Below are positions 42,865 to 53,606 of a stretch of DNA of 64,000 bases, in pieces (within the stretch, counting starts at the first letter, position 1; each line of letters begins with the position of its first letter). The translations under genes and the position numbers were made by a program. The notes below the pieces were generated by a model. It was given only the letters and a program-made list of their open reading frames with translations, did not search any database and had not been told where the DNA came from. The stretch comes from Dermacentor variabilis (taxonomy: Eukaryota; Arthropoda; Arachnida; Ixodida; Ixodidae): contig NC_134568.1 of assembly GCF_050947875.1 (NCBI RefSeq), forward strand, positions 194,015,353 through 194,079,352, written 5' to 3'.

Positions 42865-44479
42865 TGTGAGCGGCACTTTATGCACTTTTAAATATGTACT
42901 GTTATAATGTTTACTGCGATAGAAGCGACAGAAAAATTTGCAGTGATTGTGCGTTGGATGGTGAATCTTACCCAACTTGGCTGCCAATGAAGTCGGGGAA
43001 ATAAATGCCAGCCCACGTGAGTGATTTGTAAGAAGACAAATCGCTCACCCGTCTTTTGTTATTTATTTTTTTCTTTGTGCGCTAGGCTCTTACTTCAGAT
43101 TCTGTCGCAACGTGGTCTCGCGATCGGCACTGTTGTTTTCTTCTTTTGAAACAATTCTGAAGCGGTATTATCTAGACACACTGCGAGTCACGACGTATTT
43201 GGTCCAGAAATAATAAAACGACAACCAGAAAAGATGCAGAAGCGCCTTCGCGATCGAAGCGAAGGTGAGAGCAAGCACCACAAGTATGAAAAGTCATACT
43301 GCTTGCTTCTCTTTTAAAAAAGAAACCAGTCGCATGTGCATTATTAGACTTGCAATCAACGGAACTGACTACCTGCATGCAAAAGAACAGTAAATCACTT
43401 CTGCTAAATTGTATTTGTGCAACTTGCATAAGTTAGTATAGAAGTGACAAATGAACAAACTAGGTTGACATTTATTCAGCGGCTAGGCTTGTGCATCGAA
43501 TACTGTCACATCACAGACATCCATCAAAGTTGCTCCATCTTAAACGCATCCCACTCAGCCTCACGCGCTGAAGTGCAATGTTCCCGGCGTCAGAGGGGGC
43601 GCACGCTCTTTTTTATTATTTTGCGGGCTCGCCACAATTCGTGTCATCGCTATGTTACAAAAGTATTAGTACCACCTGCTGTACAATATCCGCTGAACTG
43701 TTCACTGAAAATGTTCAAACCTGCTTAGAATCATTGGTGAAACGACTCATATCGGCGCTGTATCGATGCAGACCTTTTGCACGTGACAGATGGAATAAAC
43801 ACTTATTTGTCGAGACGCACTTAGTCCAGGGCATCTTTTTACTTCATCCCCTTGGACTTCGTCCTTCGCGACTTGGATGTACCACGGCCTTCAGCTTTTT
43901 TTTGGCCCCAGAAGCGCGTCGTAAGACGTTCATCGAACATTGTACTCGCATGTAGTCGATTTACTATCTGGTCACGCCATCCGCCATGACAACGCATGGG
44001 CGTTTCTGATCGCGGCTAACGGTCTCACTGGATATTTGTGTTTTACTGCTGCTTTAAAAGAGAGAAGCGACAACCTTTTCTGATCGTCGCAGGAGTTTTA
44101 GATCCCTCGGGACCGGGCTCAGTGCACCGCGCAGAACGCCCGGTGTATTCCACCAGTCGTACACTCTACGATCGCTTTGTATTCGTTTCGCCGATACGCC
44201 AGGAAATGTGCCTCCCTTTCTCTTTCAATAAAGCTTCGTAGCAGTGGCTCTCGTCTTCGATGATGAACTGCTATCCCTCCAATCGCACATGTGCCGGGAA
44301 ACGATTGCCAAGGTTTGAATTGCAGGAGAAAGCGAACATGGGTGTTGCAAGAAAGCAACATTGTCAGTCAAAAAAAACAAAAAAAAACACAGAACTGTAC
44401 ATTGTGCCCAAGTGCCCTTGAGGTGTACTTTAACGAGAGAAAAACAAAACCCATGCGAAAAAGAAAAATTGCACATGTA
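42865..44479. other. No gene recognised
   Basis: AT-rich DNA with short frames of no recognisable composition. An AATAAAGC motif near 44227 stands alone. Confidence 0.3.
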
Positions 44480-45109
44480 CCAGAGTTTGATACAATAATT
44501 ACTTGAGGGAACTGGCGCTAGTGTCTACGGGGGAGCTGCAATGGGGGCGGCTTAGCCAACATGGGAAATTATGGGAAGCACATGGATTTGCCTAAGCGTC
44601 GTCCATGTGGCTTCAAACGGCTTCGTGACTTTATAAGCTCGTCACTTTCAACAGAGTAATACATAATCAATAATCGAATGTACATTATTAAAATTCTCCG
44701 ATGGCAGCATTATAGCACAGCACCTCCAGCACACGAGCCAGATATTGAAACCATTACGCCACGGATGCATGCATCGACAAGCAGCATAGAACGCCCTTGC
44801 GAATTTTTTGTGGGAGAGTCAGTGCCTTGAGACGCTTGGCACGTTTCAGTTGGGCCACCTCGTCAAGCTGAACCGCTGCAATTAGTAGCGAGTGTGCGTG
44901 CTTGCAGCGTGTTCTGGCACTTCGAAAAGTACAGATTGCACCGAAATTTACGACACTGAAGGCTGTAGCGTAATAAACAAATCCGAAAGAACGTCTGGAT
45001 CCATACGAACGAAGATCAGACAAATATATGCACTTCCCAACATTCCCATGGTGGTTGAACGATTGCAGCGCCAGAGTTTCCTGTAGTAATTATTTAGGAG
45101 ACTCTATGA
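44480..45109. mobile_element. Foldback/MITE-like element F, copy 1
   Basis: Ends are long imperfect inverted repeats. The left starts CCAGAGTTT..., then GAGGGAACTGGCGCTAGTGT, CATGGGAAATTATGGGAAGC and GGATTTGCC. The right end reads the complement of the same blocks and finishes ACTCTATG at 45108. The middle contains GATATTGAAACCATTACGCC, also present at 60210-60230 where it is part of a tRNA-like module. No coding frame. Copies: 59946-60494 and half of one at 47335-47523. Confidence 0.7.
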
Positions 45110-45649
45110 TCTGTGTCGGCTATAACTGTCTAGAAGACGCGTGAACCAGCCCCTAGGTAACAGAGGATGACCCCAAAATATCAACGTTGCTATGCAACAG
45201 AAAGAGAAAGAGGTATATATAATGCACGGTAACTAAGAACTCGTTAAGAGAGAGGAGAACAAAGACAGAACCAAGCAAAATGGATGTAGAAGCAGTGTTA
45301 TCTTGAAAGGCTGTAACGTCTATTCTGATCATTGAAAACCGGACTAAACAACTTGGCTTTTGCAAGCAAAGGGCCACCTATCTTACAACTCTCTTTTCCT
45401 GATTGTTTGATAAATCAATCTTTTTTATATATAAGATTGTAAAAACGTGTCAAATAAGAATCGCAGCCGTTCCACTCTGAATGTGTGCTAAGGGGGAGGG
45501 GGATGAAAGAGGCACAGCAGACCACCGAGTATAAAATTTACTTATTTTGGGGCTTTTAGCTTCTGCATCTGTAGAATACTCTGCGAACCCGCACAGTCAC
45601 TACTAATAGCGGCTCAACCTGTCGAAGTGTCCAATTTGAAACGCGCCAA
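45110..45649. other. No gene recognised
   Basis: Unassigned sequence between element F and the CR1-like LINE. Confidence 0.3.
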
Positions 45650-47205
45650 GCGTCTCAAGAATTAGGAATCTCGATGCTTAGGAATATCGCTCCCTTAAGA
45701 ATTTTAAAACATTGTGCTCGCCCTGTTTCACTTTACCTTTATCCAATATTTGGAAAATCATTATCTACTTGTCAGTTGCCACAAGACTGGAAAGTAGCAG
45801 ACGTAGTCCCAATTCAAAAGGGGGTTCAAGAAAGGACGTTACTAATTATAGACCTATTTCGCTTACATCAATTTCCTGCAAGATTATAGAGCGCACAATA
45901 TGCAAGACTATAATGAAACACCTAATGAACAATGCGTTGCTAACGAACCGTCAACACGGTTTTCGCAAGGGCTTTTCATGTACGACACAGCGTCTTTAGT
46001 TCCACAACGACCTAGCGTCAGCAATTGATTTGAGAGGGCAAATCGACTGCATTTTTTTAGACTTCAGTAAAGCATTGGGCACTGTTTCCCATTCTATGCT
46101 TCTTCAAAAACTTCGACTTATTAATATAGATTCAAGTGGTTTTCAATGGATTGAGAAATACTTCTCACAGCGCTGTCTGTGTTCTCTTGAACGGTACCAA
46201 GTCAGATTATCTAGAAGTCACGTCAGGCGCCCCACAGGGCTCTGTGCTGGGGCCTCTTTCATTTCTTGCTTATAATAATGACAATCATTTGGGCATCAGC
46301 TCTAATATACGCCTCTTTGTAGATGTCTGTATTATATATAGAAATATTCAGAATGAACACAATGGCTTAGAACTTCAGGCCGATCTTGAACGTATTCGGG
46401 AATGGTGTTCCATGTGGAAGGTGAATCTGAACACGAATAAGTGCGTCCATGTGTGTTTTACTAAGCAGAAAAAAATACTTAATGCAAGTTGCGATATAAT
46501 GAATCATGCTTTAGGTAAGAAACCAACTACTAAATATCTGGGTTTGCTAATCAACTACTAACTATTTGGGTGTGCTGTTGTCGGGCGACTGCTCTTGGAA
46601 TGCCCACGTGGATTATGTGGTTGCCAAAGCCGCAGTATCATTAAATTATATTCAGAGAAATTTAAAATGTGCATATTCCAACCTTAGAAGCACGGCGTAC
46701 CTAACATGTATAAGACATATCTTGGAATATTCCTGTACTTTTTGGGACCCATTTCAAACGTGTCTGATCAACAAACTAGAAAAAATTCAGAACAGAGCAG
46801 CCAGGTTCGTCTTGGGTAGGTACGGTCACAACTGTAGTTGCACTGAAATGAAAAATGAGCTGAATTGGGAATCACTTTCATCACGTCGAAAAAAATTGCG
46901 GTTAAAACTTGTATAGCAGATATTTAATAACAAAACTGGAATTGATAGCGAAAGTTACTTAAAAGTGCCGAATTATATGTCTGGACAGACTGACCACAAG
47001 TACAAAATTAGGGAATACCAGACAAGGACGAACCTGTATGCAAATTCTTTTTTTTTTGTAAAAACTGTCGCTCAGTGGAATCGACTGACGTCTGAGCAAG
47101 TGTTCAGCGTGAACGAAGACGTATTTCTTTCAATCTTGTAACCCCCCTACTGTAGCGCCTTCGGGCAAAGCCGGGAAATACATGAATAAAGAATAAAGAC
47201 GCTGG
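45650..47205 (+). pseudogene. CR1/Jockey-like LINE ORF2 fragment (RT to 3' end), broken
   Basis: RT blocks appear in order across several frames: LPQDWKVADVVPI (45776-45815), RPISLTSISCKIIERTI, NRQHGFRKGFSCTTQ (45945-45990), DCIFLDFSKAL, SGAPQGSVLGPLSF (46225-46265) and LFVDVCIIY (46312-46340), where FADD/YADD should stand. C-terminal blocks follow (WCSMWKVNLNTNKC, LGVLLSGDCSWNAH, HILEYSCTFWDP, KLEKIQNRAARF, then a W-N region near 47080). The 3' end carries AATAAAG near 47185-47200. The copy is 5'-truncated, with multiple frame changes and loss of the catalytic aspartate pair. Confidence 0.85.
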
Positions 47206-47334
47206 CTTGCCCGCAAGAAATTAATAAGGGGCATTCTATGCAGTTTTAGATGTGTGCGTCTGTGCCGCAATCGTTTCTATGTCGGGCTTCCGTGCTATAT
47301 GTCTTGTCATTATAATATGTTTATTTAATTATTG

Positions 47335-47523
47335 ATTGCACAGTAATTTGTTGTAAATGACGAGTTTACAAAGTTCGATGAGACGTTTAAAACCAGAAGG
47401 ACGAAGTTTCGGCAAATCCATGCACTTCCCATAATTCCCCATGCTGGCTCAACAGCTCCCATCGCAGCTCCCGTAGACATTAGCGCCAGAGTTCCCTCTG
47501 GTAATTACTGCATGAAACTATGT
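47335..47523. repeat. Element F, half copy (inverted)
   Basis: The reverse complement matches the left 190 bases of the F copy at 44480: TCTACGGGAGCTGC, CAGCATGGGGAATTATGGGA and CATGGATTTGCC occur in the same order. With 44480 it brackets the CR1-like fragment, but the two lie in opposite orientation, so a simple single-element origin is not shown. Confidence 0.7.
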
Positions 47524-48183
47524 ATTCGGTGGTTTCTTAGCTTTCCTCTTGCTACGTCAGGTGTCAGTGCATGCCTTATTGGTTTGCTTTGTCTCCTCAT
47601 AGAGGGAGCGGGAGCTTTGAGGCACGGACATTGAAAAACGTACGGGAGGGTAGACCTATAACAGCTCCACTGTAAAAGTTCCTACAATGTTAGCAATTTC
47701 CTGAAAAACATCTTAGCATGGAGATGTACAAGCTGATTATAGGCCAATAAACTCAGCGCCAGACAGAATGCCCACTAGATGCGACCTTAGCAGCGACACA
47801 AGGGACTCTCTGGAAACCCTCCCTAGAGTAAATGATATGGCCGTAGGGGTGTGCGAATAGATTTTGTGAGTGGATTCAGTAGCAATAGAATCGAATATTG
47901 ATTAGTTTGCGGATGGTGTATAGCCTACTCACCATTAAAATCGAACCATTTTATATCCTGCTATTTAAAACATTAGGAAGTTTCTGCATTACGCTGCACA
48001 TTATAAAATATGCTTTAATAAGAGCATAAAGGGAGTATTCGTAACAATTAACTAAGCAGTTTGTTCGCAAAATCAGCGCTCTTCTGAGCATATGCAGCGT
48101 TACATTATCTTATAAAGTTTAGAAAGGCAGCCTTGCTGGCCGATTAATGCATGTGTATACTTTCACTACAAAATAAAAGAAAA
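47524..48183. other. No gene; end of a TAGGGGTGTGCGAATA repeat at 47849
   Basis: TAGGGGTGTGCGAATAG at 47849 resembles the inverted end near 53405-53421 (complement TAGGGGTGTACAAATATTCG). These look like termini of a common AT-rich repeat or DNA element, but neither copy has a visible partner end. The rest is unassigned. Confidence 0.35.
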
Positions 48184-48371
48184 ATCTGGAGGACGCTTAA
48201 GCTTCGCCCTTAAGAGTGGAACGCTATAGCGTTCAAAGATCCCCGACTGCTTCTCACGCTTCCACTGTAGCATATGTAACCGTAATGCTTACCGGGAAAC
48301 ACTGGCGGCGAACGCTATGCACGGAGGCGATCTTTCTGGTAGGAAGGCGGTCTCTTGAGTGGGCCGCGATG
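48184..48371 (+). repeat. Repeat X, copy 2, left part
   Basis: CTTAAGCTTCGCCCTTAAGAG, GTGGAACGCTATAGCGTTC, CCGGGAAACACTGGCGG and GTGGGCCGCGATG match 50555-50733 of copy 3. Alignment stops at GCCGCGATG, where a GATG tandem and a LINE 3' end begin. It continues at about 49220. Confidence 0.72.
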
Positions 48372-49219
48372 GATGGATGGATGGATGGATGGATGGATGG
48401 ATGGATGGATGTTATAAGGGTCCCCTTTGGAACGGGGTGGTGTGTTGTTCCACCAAGGTCTTGCTATTTTGCTGCCTAATGTCCTACCTAGCTCAAAAAA
48501 GAAAAAAAAAGAAAAAGAAAGAAACTCCACGATGAATTTCCATAACCAAATTTCCTGACCCCTTATTGTGAACTTCGTTTTTCTACGTCTCCGTTTTCTG
48601 TCGTTTGCCTACTTTTCTTCCGCCAATCTTCCAATCCCCTCTTACAAATCTCTATTGCGGACATTCCCCGCGCTGTCGCTTAACCCAAGGGCTTCAAGGA
48701 GGCCATTAGTGCCTAAATTGACCGCTGGACAGATATCTCCACATTCTAACACAACATGCTCCGTCATTTCCATAGCTTTACCGCAGCAAGCACATACTTC
48801 TTCTTAATTCTTATATCTCGCTTTATACGTGCGTGTTCTAAGGCATCCTGATCTCACTTCAAAAAGTAATGAGCTTCCCTTTGAGTTAACATAGATTGTG
48901 TCTTTCCGGATTTCGTTTTTTTTTTAGTCTTAAGTAGTTGCTCATGGCAGGTTTCTTTTCCATTGCCGCCACCCATGAGATTAATTCAGCCTCTCTGACT
49001 TTCCGCTTGACGTTCTTTGTCGCTGTGTTGCTCATGCTACAGGCCGTTACTTGCTGGTAAGCTTCCTAGTTCTTTTCCTCCACTGTGAAGCAATGTTTTT
49101 CCTGTACAAGTTCCTCAACACTCTCCCAGCCAGTTTACTTTCTTCCATATATTCCTCACTCGTTCTTCATAACCAATTTTACTGTGAGATTCTCTCACTT
49201 CAAAACTTGTCCGTCCTTG
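48369..49219 (-). pseudogene. LINE 3' end inserted in repeat X, with (CATC)n tail
   Basis: On the minus strand a decayed frame gives VREAELISWVAAMEKKPAMS, then NSKGSSLLFEVRSGCLRTRT and a Cys/His finger CACCGKAMEMTEHVVLEC. This is the C-terminal region typical of several LINE ORF2 proteins. It runs into an untranslated tail and ends in about eleven CATC units (48369-48412 on the plus strand as GATG). It is 5'-truncated, with interrupting stops. The flanking halves of repeat X show that it is an insertion. Confidence 0.72.
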
Positions 49220-49560
49220 GGGATAAAGCAAGCGCCATCTGGAGGTGTTGCAAGGAATTGGGCGCGCCTCTCTGTGGACTCCACGATATTCGCGCGCCGG
49301 CGCGCGCAAATGGTGGACGCCATGGCCAGTCTATGTATGGTAGAAACGCCGGAAAGGGGCTTTCTCTGATTTTTCGCGAACATAATTATGTTTTCTCGTA
49401 TATTCAGATTACAGTCCGACATTATCATGTCTGCAGGTTGTGTGAAAGTCGTACTTTACGATTTTTCTGCGTATTTCAGCTTGAGAAATTGAATTAGTTG
49501 AGTAACTTCTTTGCACCACGCGGAGGGCCTGCATATGGTTGGTTTAGAAAAAAATTTTTG
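49220..49560 (+). repeat. Repeat X, copy 2, right part
   Basis: Resumes the alignment to copy 3 (AAGCAAGCGCCATCTGGAGG, GAAAGGGGCTTTCTCTG, GAACATAATTATGTTTTCTC, TTACGATTTTTCTGCGTATT, GAGGGCCTGCATATGGTTGG). The terminal GTGTCGCAGAAA/TTTTAACGCG part is missing here. Confidence 0.7.
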
Positions 49561-50072
49561 GCTGAAACTGTATCTGACAATTGAGAAATAAATTCAATAA
49601 GAGGGGACACTCGGCGAAAACTGGCAACTGGAAATGTGTCACGCTAGTATTAATATTGACCATTTGCTGTAGCGAGCATCGAAAAAAGTGAGATAAGGTT
49701 AGCATTGTTTTATTTTTTTATTATTTCCCGGCTAAACTAAAAATATCTGCATAAAAATTAAGTTATACTTTGAGACCTACTTGTGTTTCCTAGTGACAGG
49801 CCAATGACGCGCATGATGCCTGCGTCATGCGTCAAACACGCCGCCGAAGCCAGCGAGGCCGGCTGCGCATGTGAGCGTTGGCCCGTTCAGCAACCCGCCT
49901 GCCTGCATTTTTTATGGATTTAGCCTGGTTTGTTCGGCTCTTGGCGTGTTCTTGCTTCCCTTCTGCCCTTCGACAGGGCGCCACTGCGCTATTGGACTAC
50001 GGCAAGGTGAGAAATATTGTTTGATAGTCAGCGACGCATTTCAATCAATTGGGCTTAGAGCAGGAAACCTAC
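49561..50072. other. No gene recognised
   Basis: Unassigned AT-rich DNA with a slightly GC-rich centre at 49800-50010. Confidence 0.3.
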
Positions 50073-50515
50073 ACTGGTGACGCAGTTATCAAAAACAGAT
50101 CGGCCGTCCTGGTGCAGTTGAGTTAATTACTCGTATTGGGAGATGTTTCCGACACTTTCTATGGGTCTGGCATTATTGTACCTAATTTTGGTAGTTCTTG
50201 GGCGCGCTCGCCGCGCTCGCCGCGCCTGGTGTTGTGACGCAGTTAGCGAAAACCAGCTCGGCTGTGTGAGGCAGTTTTCTCGCGTGTACTGAATCTTACT
50301 GGGACAAGTTCGTGATGTTTTCTGTGACCTTCAACATGATCGTAATTCATTTCGTTCCATTTTCGGATAATTTTGAGACACACTCTCCGCGCCTGTCGTG
50401 ACGCAGCGAAAAGCAGCTCGGCCGTGGTGACAAACTTAGTTTGGCGTATACCGAATCTTATTGGGACAAGCTTGTGACACTTTTTATGGCCCCGCAACAA
50501 CATATACCTTCTTTC
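50073..50515. repeat. Three diverged tandem units, period about 160 bp
   Basis: Starts at about 50073, 50227 and 50390. Each has GTGACGCAG..., AAA(A/C)CAG(A/C)TCGGC(C/T)GT, a TACTGAATCTTA / TACCGAATCTTA block and TTGGGACAAG(C/T)T(T/C)GTGA. Two junctions carry CGCGCTCGCCGCGC-like sequence. A satellite-like array with no coding content. Confidence 0.6.
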
Positions 50516-50544
50516 GGTGCTCACGCTTGTCGAAAAATTTGGTG

Positions 50545-51150
50545 GACACTTAAGCTTCGTCTTTAACAGTGGAACGCGACAGCATTCGAAGAACCCTGAC
50601 TACTACTCACGCTTCCAGGCAACTGGAACGTATGCAACCGTAACGTTTACCGGAAAACGCTGCCCGTGAACGTTGTGCTCGAAGGCGGGCTTTCTGGTAG
50701 AAACGCGGCCTGTTACGTTGGCCGCGATGTGGCGGAGGCAAGCACCATCTAGAGGTATTTCAAGAAACCGGGCGCGCCGCTCCGTGGGCCCAAAGACCCT
50801 CGGGTGCAGGCCCGCGCAAATGGCGTATGCCATTTCTGGACTATGAATGGTAACAACGCTGGAAAAGAGGTTTCTTTGAGTTTTCGCGTAACAGAATTAT
50901 GTTTTCTCGCATATTCAAATTACAATCCAAGAGCTATCATATCTCTGGGTTGTGTGTAAGTCATACTTTACGACTTTTCTGCATATTCTAGCTTGAGAAA
51001 TGCAATTAGTTTAGTAGCTTTCTTGCACCATATGGAGGGCCTGGTTATGAGTGGTTCGAAAATCCTCTTGCCGGAACGACGTCCGACGCAAACGCCGGGT
51101 TTTCTGCGACACGGCGCCCGATAGCGTTATCGCGTTAAAACGCGACGAGT
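50545..51150 (+). repeat. Repeat X, copy 3 (longest)
   Basis: Runs from CTTAAGCTTCGTCTTTAACA through GTGGAACGCGACAGCATTCG to GTTATCGCGTTAAAACGCG. The subterminal AACGCGAYAGC occurs inverted at the two ends. It is used as reference for copies at 25235, 48184/49220 and 52133. No open frame of note. A non-autonomous DNA element is likely but unproven. Confidence 0.72.
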
Positions 51151-51779
51151 GAGTGCCAAGAGTGATATTAGGGCAATGTATTGCGTGCACTGGTAGAAAC
51201 CGCAAAAATAACGCCAAGGAGCTCAAATACCAGGAACTGGTAACTCGAAAATTATGTCTTCTGAACGACTGAAAACAGGCTTTGCACCCAAGCGTTTGTC
51301 TTGAGTGCGAGTAGAAAGAATTCTGCAAGCGTCTAGCATGGTCTGGTTGAGAGCCTGTGTTGTGGCCACCTCTGTGTACACGTAGCGTACTGTCGCGTTG
51401 GTTGAAGCCAAGTTCTTTTGGAAACACGCCATCGCCCGTGTATTTGTGCTCTTAAAGTGCAGGAAGTAAGGCCCGGGAATGGGGGAATGCATGGAAATCG
51501 GGTGTTATCGTGATATGTTATGCACGGTATTGTTCGGCACGAGTCTGGTGTTTTCTGCGCCATTTATATAAAAGCAAATTGCTTTTGTTTGCAATGCCGC
51601 CCATTCACCACTCTCGCATGCTTCGCCTCTACACGCATTATTCCTATAAGGCCTCAATACCAAAATCACACATGCTTCTAATTTACTTCTTTTTCAGCTA
51701 ACGCCGTCCGGTGGAGCTTCGTACGGGAACTATTGCTGCTTACCTGGTGCCACAATGTTGGATGAATGCACAAAAAGGT
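51151..51779. other. No gene recognised
   Basis: Overlapping frames exist on the minus strand near 51011-51563, but none has recognisable domains. Unassigned. Confidence 0.3.
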
Positions 51780-51885
51780 CGGAACGAGCATTTATATAGA
51801 GTAAAATAAACATTTCCGCATTTCACAAGACGTCTTGCGTGTTCTTTATGAAATTGCACGTGGCACATATTCGGTGGAGGTTTGT
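51780..51885 (+). repeat. Possible LTR 3' end with primer-site-like GGTGGAGGT
   Basis: TATATAGAGTAAAATAAACA, then CGTGGCACA and, a few bases later, TTCGGTGGAGGTTTG. A similar arrangement occurs at 60700-60725 (GTCGTGACATCTGGTGGAGG). AATAAA, a CA end and a shared GGTGGAGGT just beyond suggest LTR edges followed by primer-binding sites of another retrotransposon group. No coding part follows. Confidence 0.3.
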
Positions 51886-52132
51886 AAATATCGTTCGCAA
51901 TCATTTTTTACTTAATAATAAAACGATTCCGCACCAAGACCGCTCGCGGTTGAGCAGTAGAAGCAAAAAAATGCGCCGATCAGCGCAGCTGGCGTAATGC
52001 GTTCCAGCTAACGTTGAAAACGCGCGCACCCGAAACCGAAACCGGAAGTGTGGTTCAGGTATTAATATCGGCGGCTTTGGGCGCTGCAGTCAATTCGGCA
52101 GCTGGCGTCGATGGGAGTGTCCACCCTGGTTG

Positions 52133-52222
52133 AAGCCTTTCTCTATGCTCCGACGCCGGACGCCGACGCCGGATTTTCTGCGACACGGAGCCCTAACACT
52201 ATGGCGTTAAAATTCAATTTTA
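52133..52222 (+). repeat. Repeat X, copy 4 (right end only)
   Basis: GACGCCGGACGCCGACGCCG, GATTTTCTGCGACACGG and ATGGCGTTAAAATTC match the right end of copy 3. The tail of a LINE follows immediately. Confidence 0.6.
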
Positions 52223-52975
52223 AAAAAATTAAATTCAAAAATCAGTTTATTCAAACGACTAATAAGAAATACATGGGAATCATCTGGGCCCTTAGCCTTC
52301 TCGGCTAGACTTGGGCCCATGCAGGAAGTGCGAAAAAATAATTATAGCGAGACAACTCAGTATTTTACACAGGATTCATGTAACAGCAGTTATAATACAG
52401 TTATACACGAAGGCAGGCGAAATGCTTAAGAAATTATACAGTAGTTCGGAGGACAACATAAAAAAAATAAAAAAATAAAAAAAATAAATAGAATAAAAAA
52501 AGGAAGAATGCATGAAAGAAAAAACACAGACTTATAGTGGAGTCGAATATTGCTGGCTTCGGAAAATTTTTTTTATATCGGCGATTGAGAATTGACTTAC
52601 TTTTAAGTTAGCAGGCAGTTGGTTCCAAATTTTAGCAGTGGCATAGGCGATAGTTCTTTTACCGTACACATTATTAACAGCTGGAAGGTTAAAACGACAA
52701 CTGAAAAAATTTCTAGTTGGACGAGATGGATAAACAAAAACAGATGATGATAGTGGGCTGTTATGGTTTAGTATATGTATAACCACACAAGCTAGTTTGA
52801 AATCCCGCATAGCAAAGAAAGGTGTAATATCTAAGTGACGAAAGAGCGGAGCGGATCTATCTGTGTGTTTGCTATGTGTTATTACTCGAAGTGCTCTTTT
52901 TTGTAAAATTACTATTTGATTAAAGTACGTGTTATACGTAAGTCCCCCGGACTCCACGCAGTAAGTCATATTGTA
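52223..52975 (-). pseudogene. CR1-like LINE 3' end (ORF2 C-terminus and tail)
   Basis: The minus frame 52969-52532 encodes a LINE ORF2 C-terminal region: LTYNTYFNQIVILQKRALRV, HTDRSAPLFRHLDITPFF, KLACVVIHILNHNSP, NNVYGKRTIAYATAKIWNQL and an end at IKKIFRSQQ. This is the usual 'LQKRA.R.I', 'PLF..L.I.P', 'WN.LP' pattern of CR1/Jockey-type proteins. The 3' UTR contains AATAAA (minus, near 52250) and ends in an A/T-rich tail at about 52223. The copy is 5'-truncated near 52975. Confidence 0.8.
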
Positions 52976-53445
52976 TGCGTGCGTGCTGTCTGCGTTGATG
53001 GCATACCGAAAAAGGAAACGACCTTACTCTAGTTGGAATGGTCGCGGCAGATGGCGCCACTGTTCTATAAAGTATATTGAAATAAACGTATTCATATTTA
53101 ATCCAATAAAAGGCTCACGTCCTCCCTTCATTATTAGTACCAAACAATACCCATTGAAGAATGGTGTTTTAAACAATATTTTATTGCGAGTAATCGTGTT
53201 AGCCGAAAAGTCTGGCTGTCTGAGTGACGCAGCGAGCTCTCCATTGTTATATTGTCCAGTGTGAATGGGGTGAAATTTACAGAAGTTTTGCTTCAAGTTC
53301 ATGTTTGATCGTTTACAGTGGACGACGCAAATTATCGAAAAAGTAATCGAAAAATGTTCCTATTTTTGAATAGTACCTATTAGATCGATTACCCGAAAAT
53401 TTCGAATATTTGTACACCCCTACATATGCTGCTTCCCAAGAAAGA
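52976..53445. other. No gene; AT-rich repeat end near 53330-53421
   Basis: The segment AAATTATCGAAAAAGTAATC through TTCGAATATTTGTACACCCC resembles, in inverted form, the TAGGGGTGTGCGAATA end at 47849. The upstream part is unassigned. Confidence 0.35.
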
Positions 53446-53606
53446 TTAAAGGGACACTAAAGCGAAACAATAAATCAATTTAGAATAATGAAGCGTTGTT
53501 TGAGAACTCTGCAGGCAGTTATTTAAAAAGAATAGTTTGATTATTAGATGAGAAAATGAAGGTCCAAGTATCAGCATTTGAATTTTTCACTTTAGTGTCC
53601 CTTTAA
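53446..53606. mobile_element. Small MITE with TTAA target duplication
   Basis: Body 53450-53602 (153 bp) with near-perfect inverted ends AGGGACACTAAAGCGAAA and the complement of AGGGACACTAAAGTGAAA (one mismatch in 18). It is bordered on both sides by TTAA (53446-53449 and 53603-53606). TTAA duplication is typical of piggyBac-type transposition, but the terminal bases are not the usual CCC, so the superfamily is left open. No coding capacity. Confidence 0.85.

Noticed and set aside
44480..47523. A single large transposon bounded by the two F repeats and containing the CR1-like RT
   Set aside because: The F copy at 44480 is complete by itself, with both its own ends, so the inverted half copy at 47335 need not be its partner.
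49051..49497. 148-codon plus-strand frame
   Set aside because: It is antisense to the LINE C-terminal region and then runs into repeat X.
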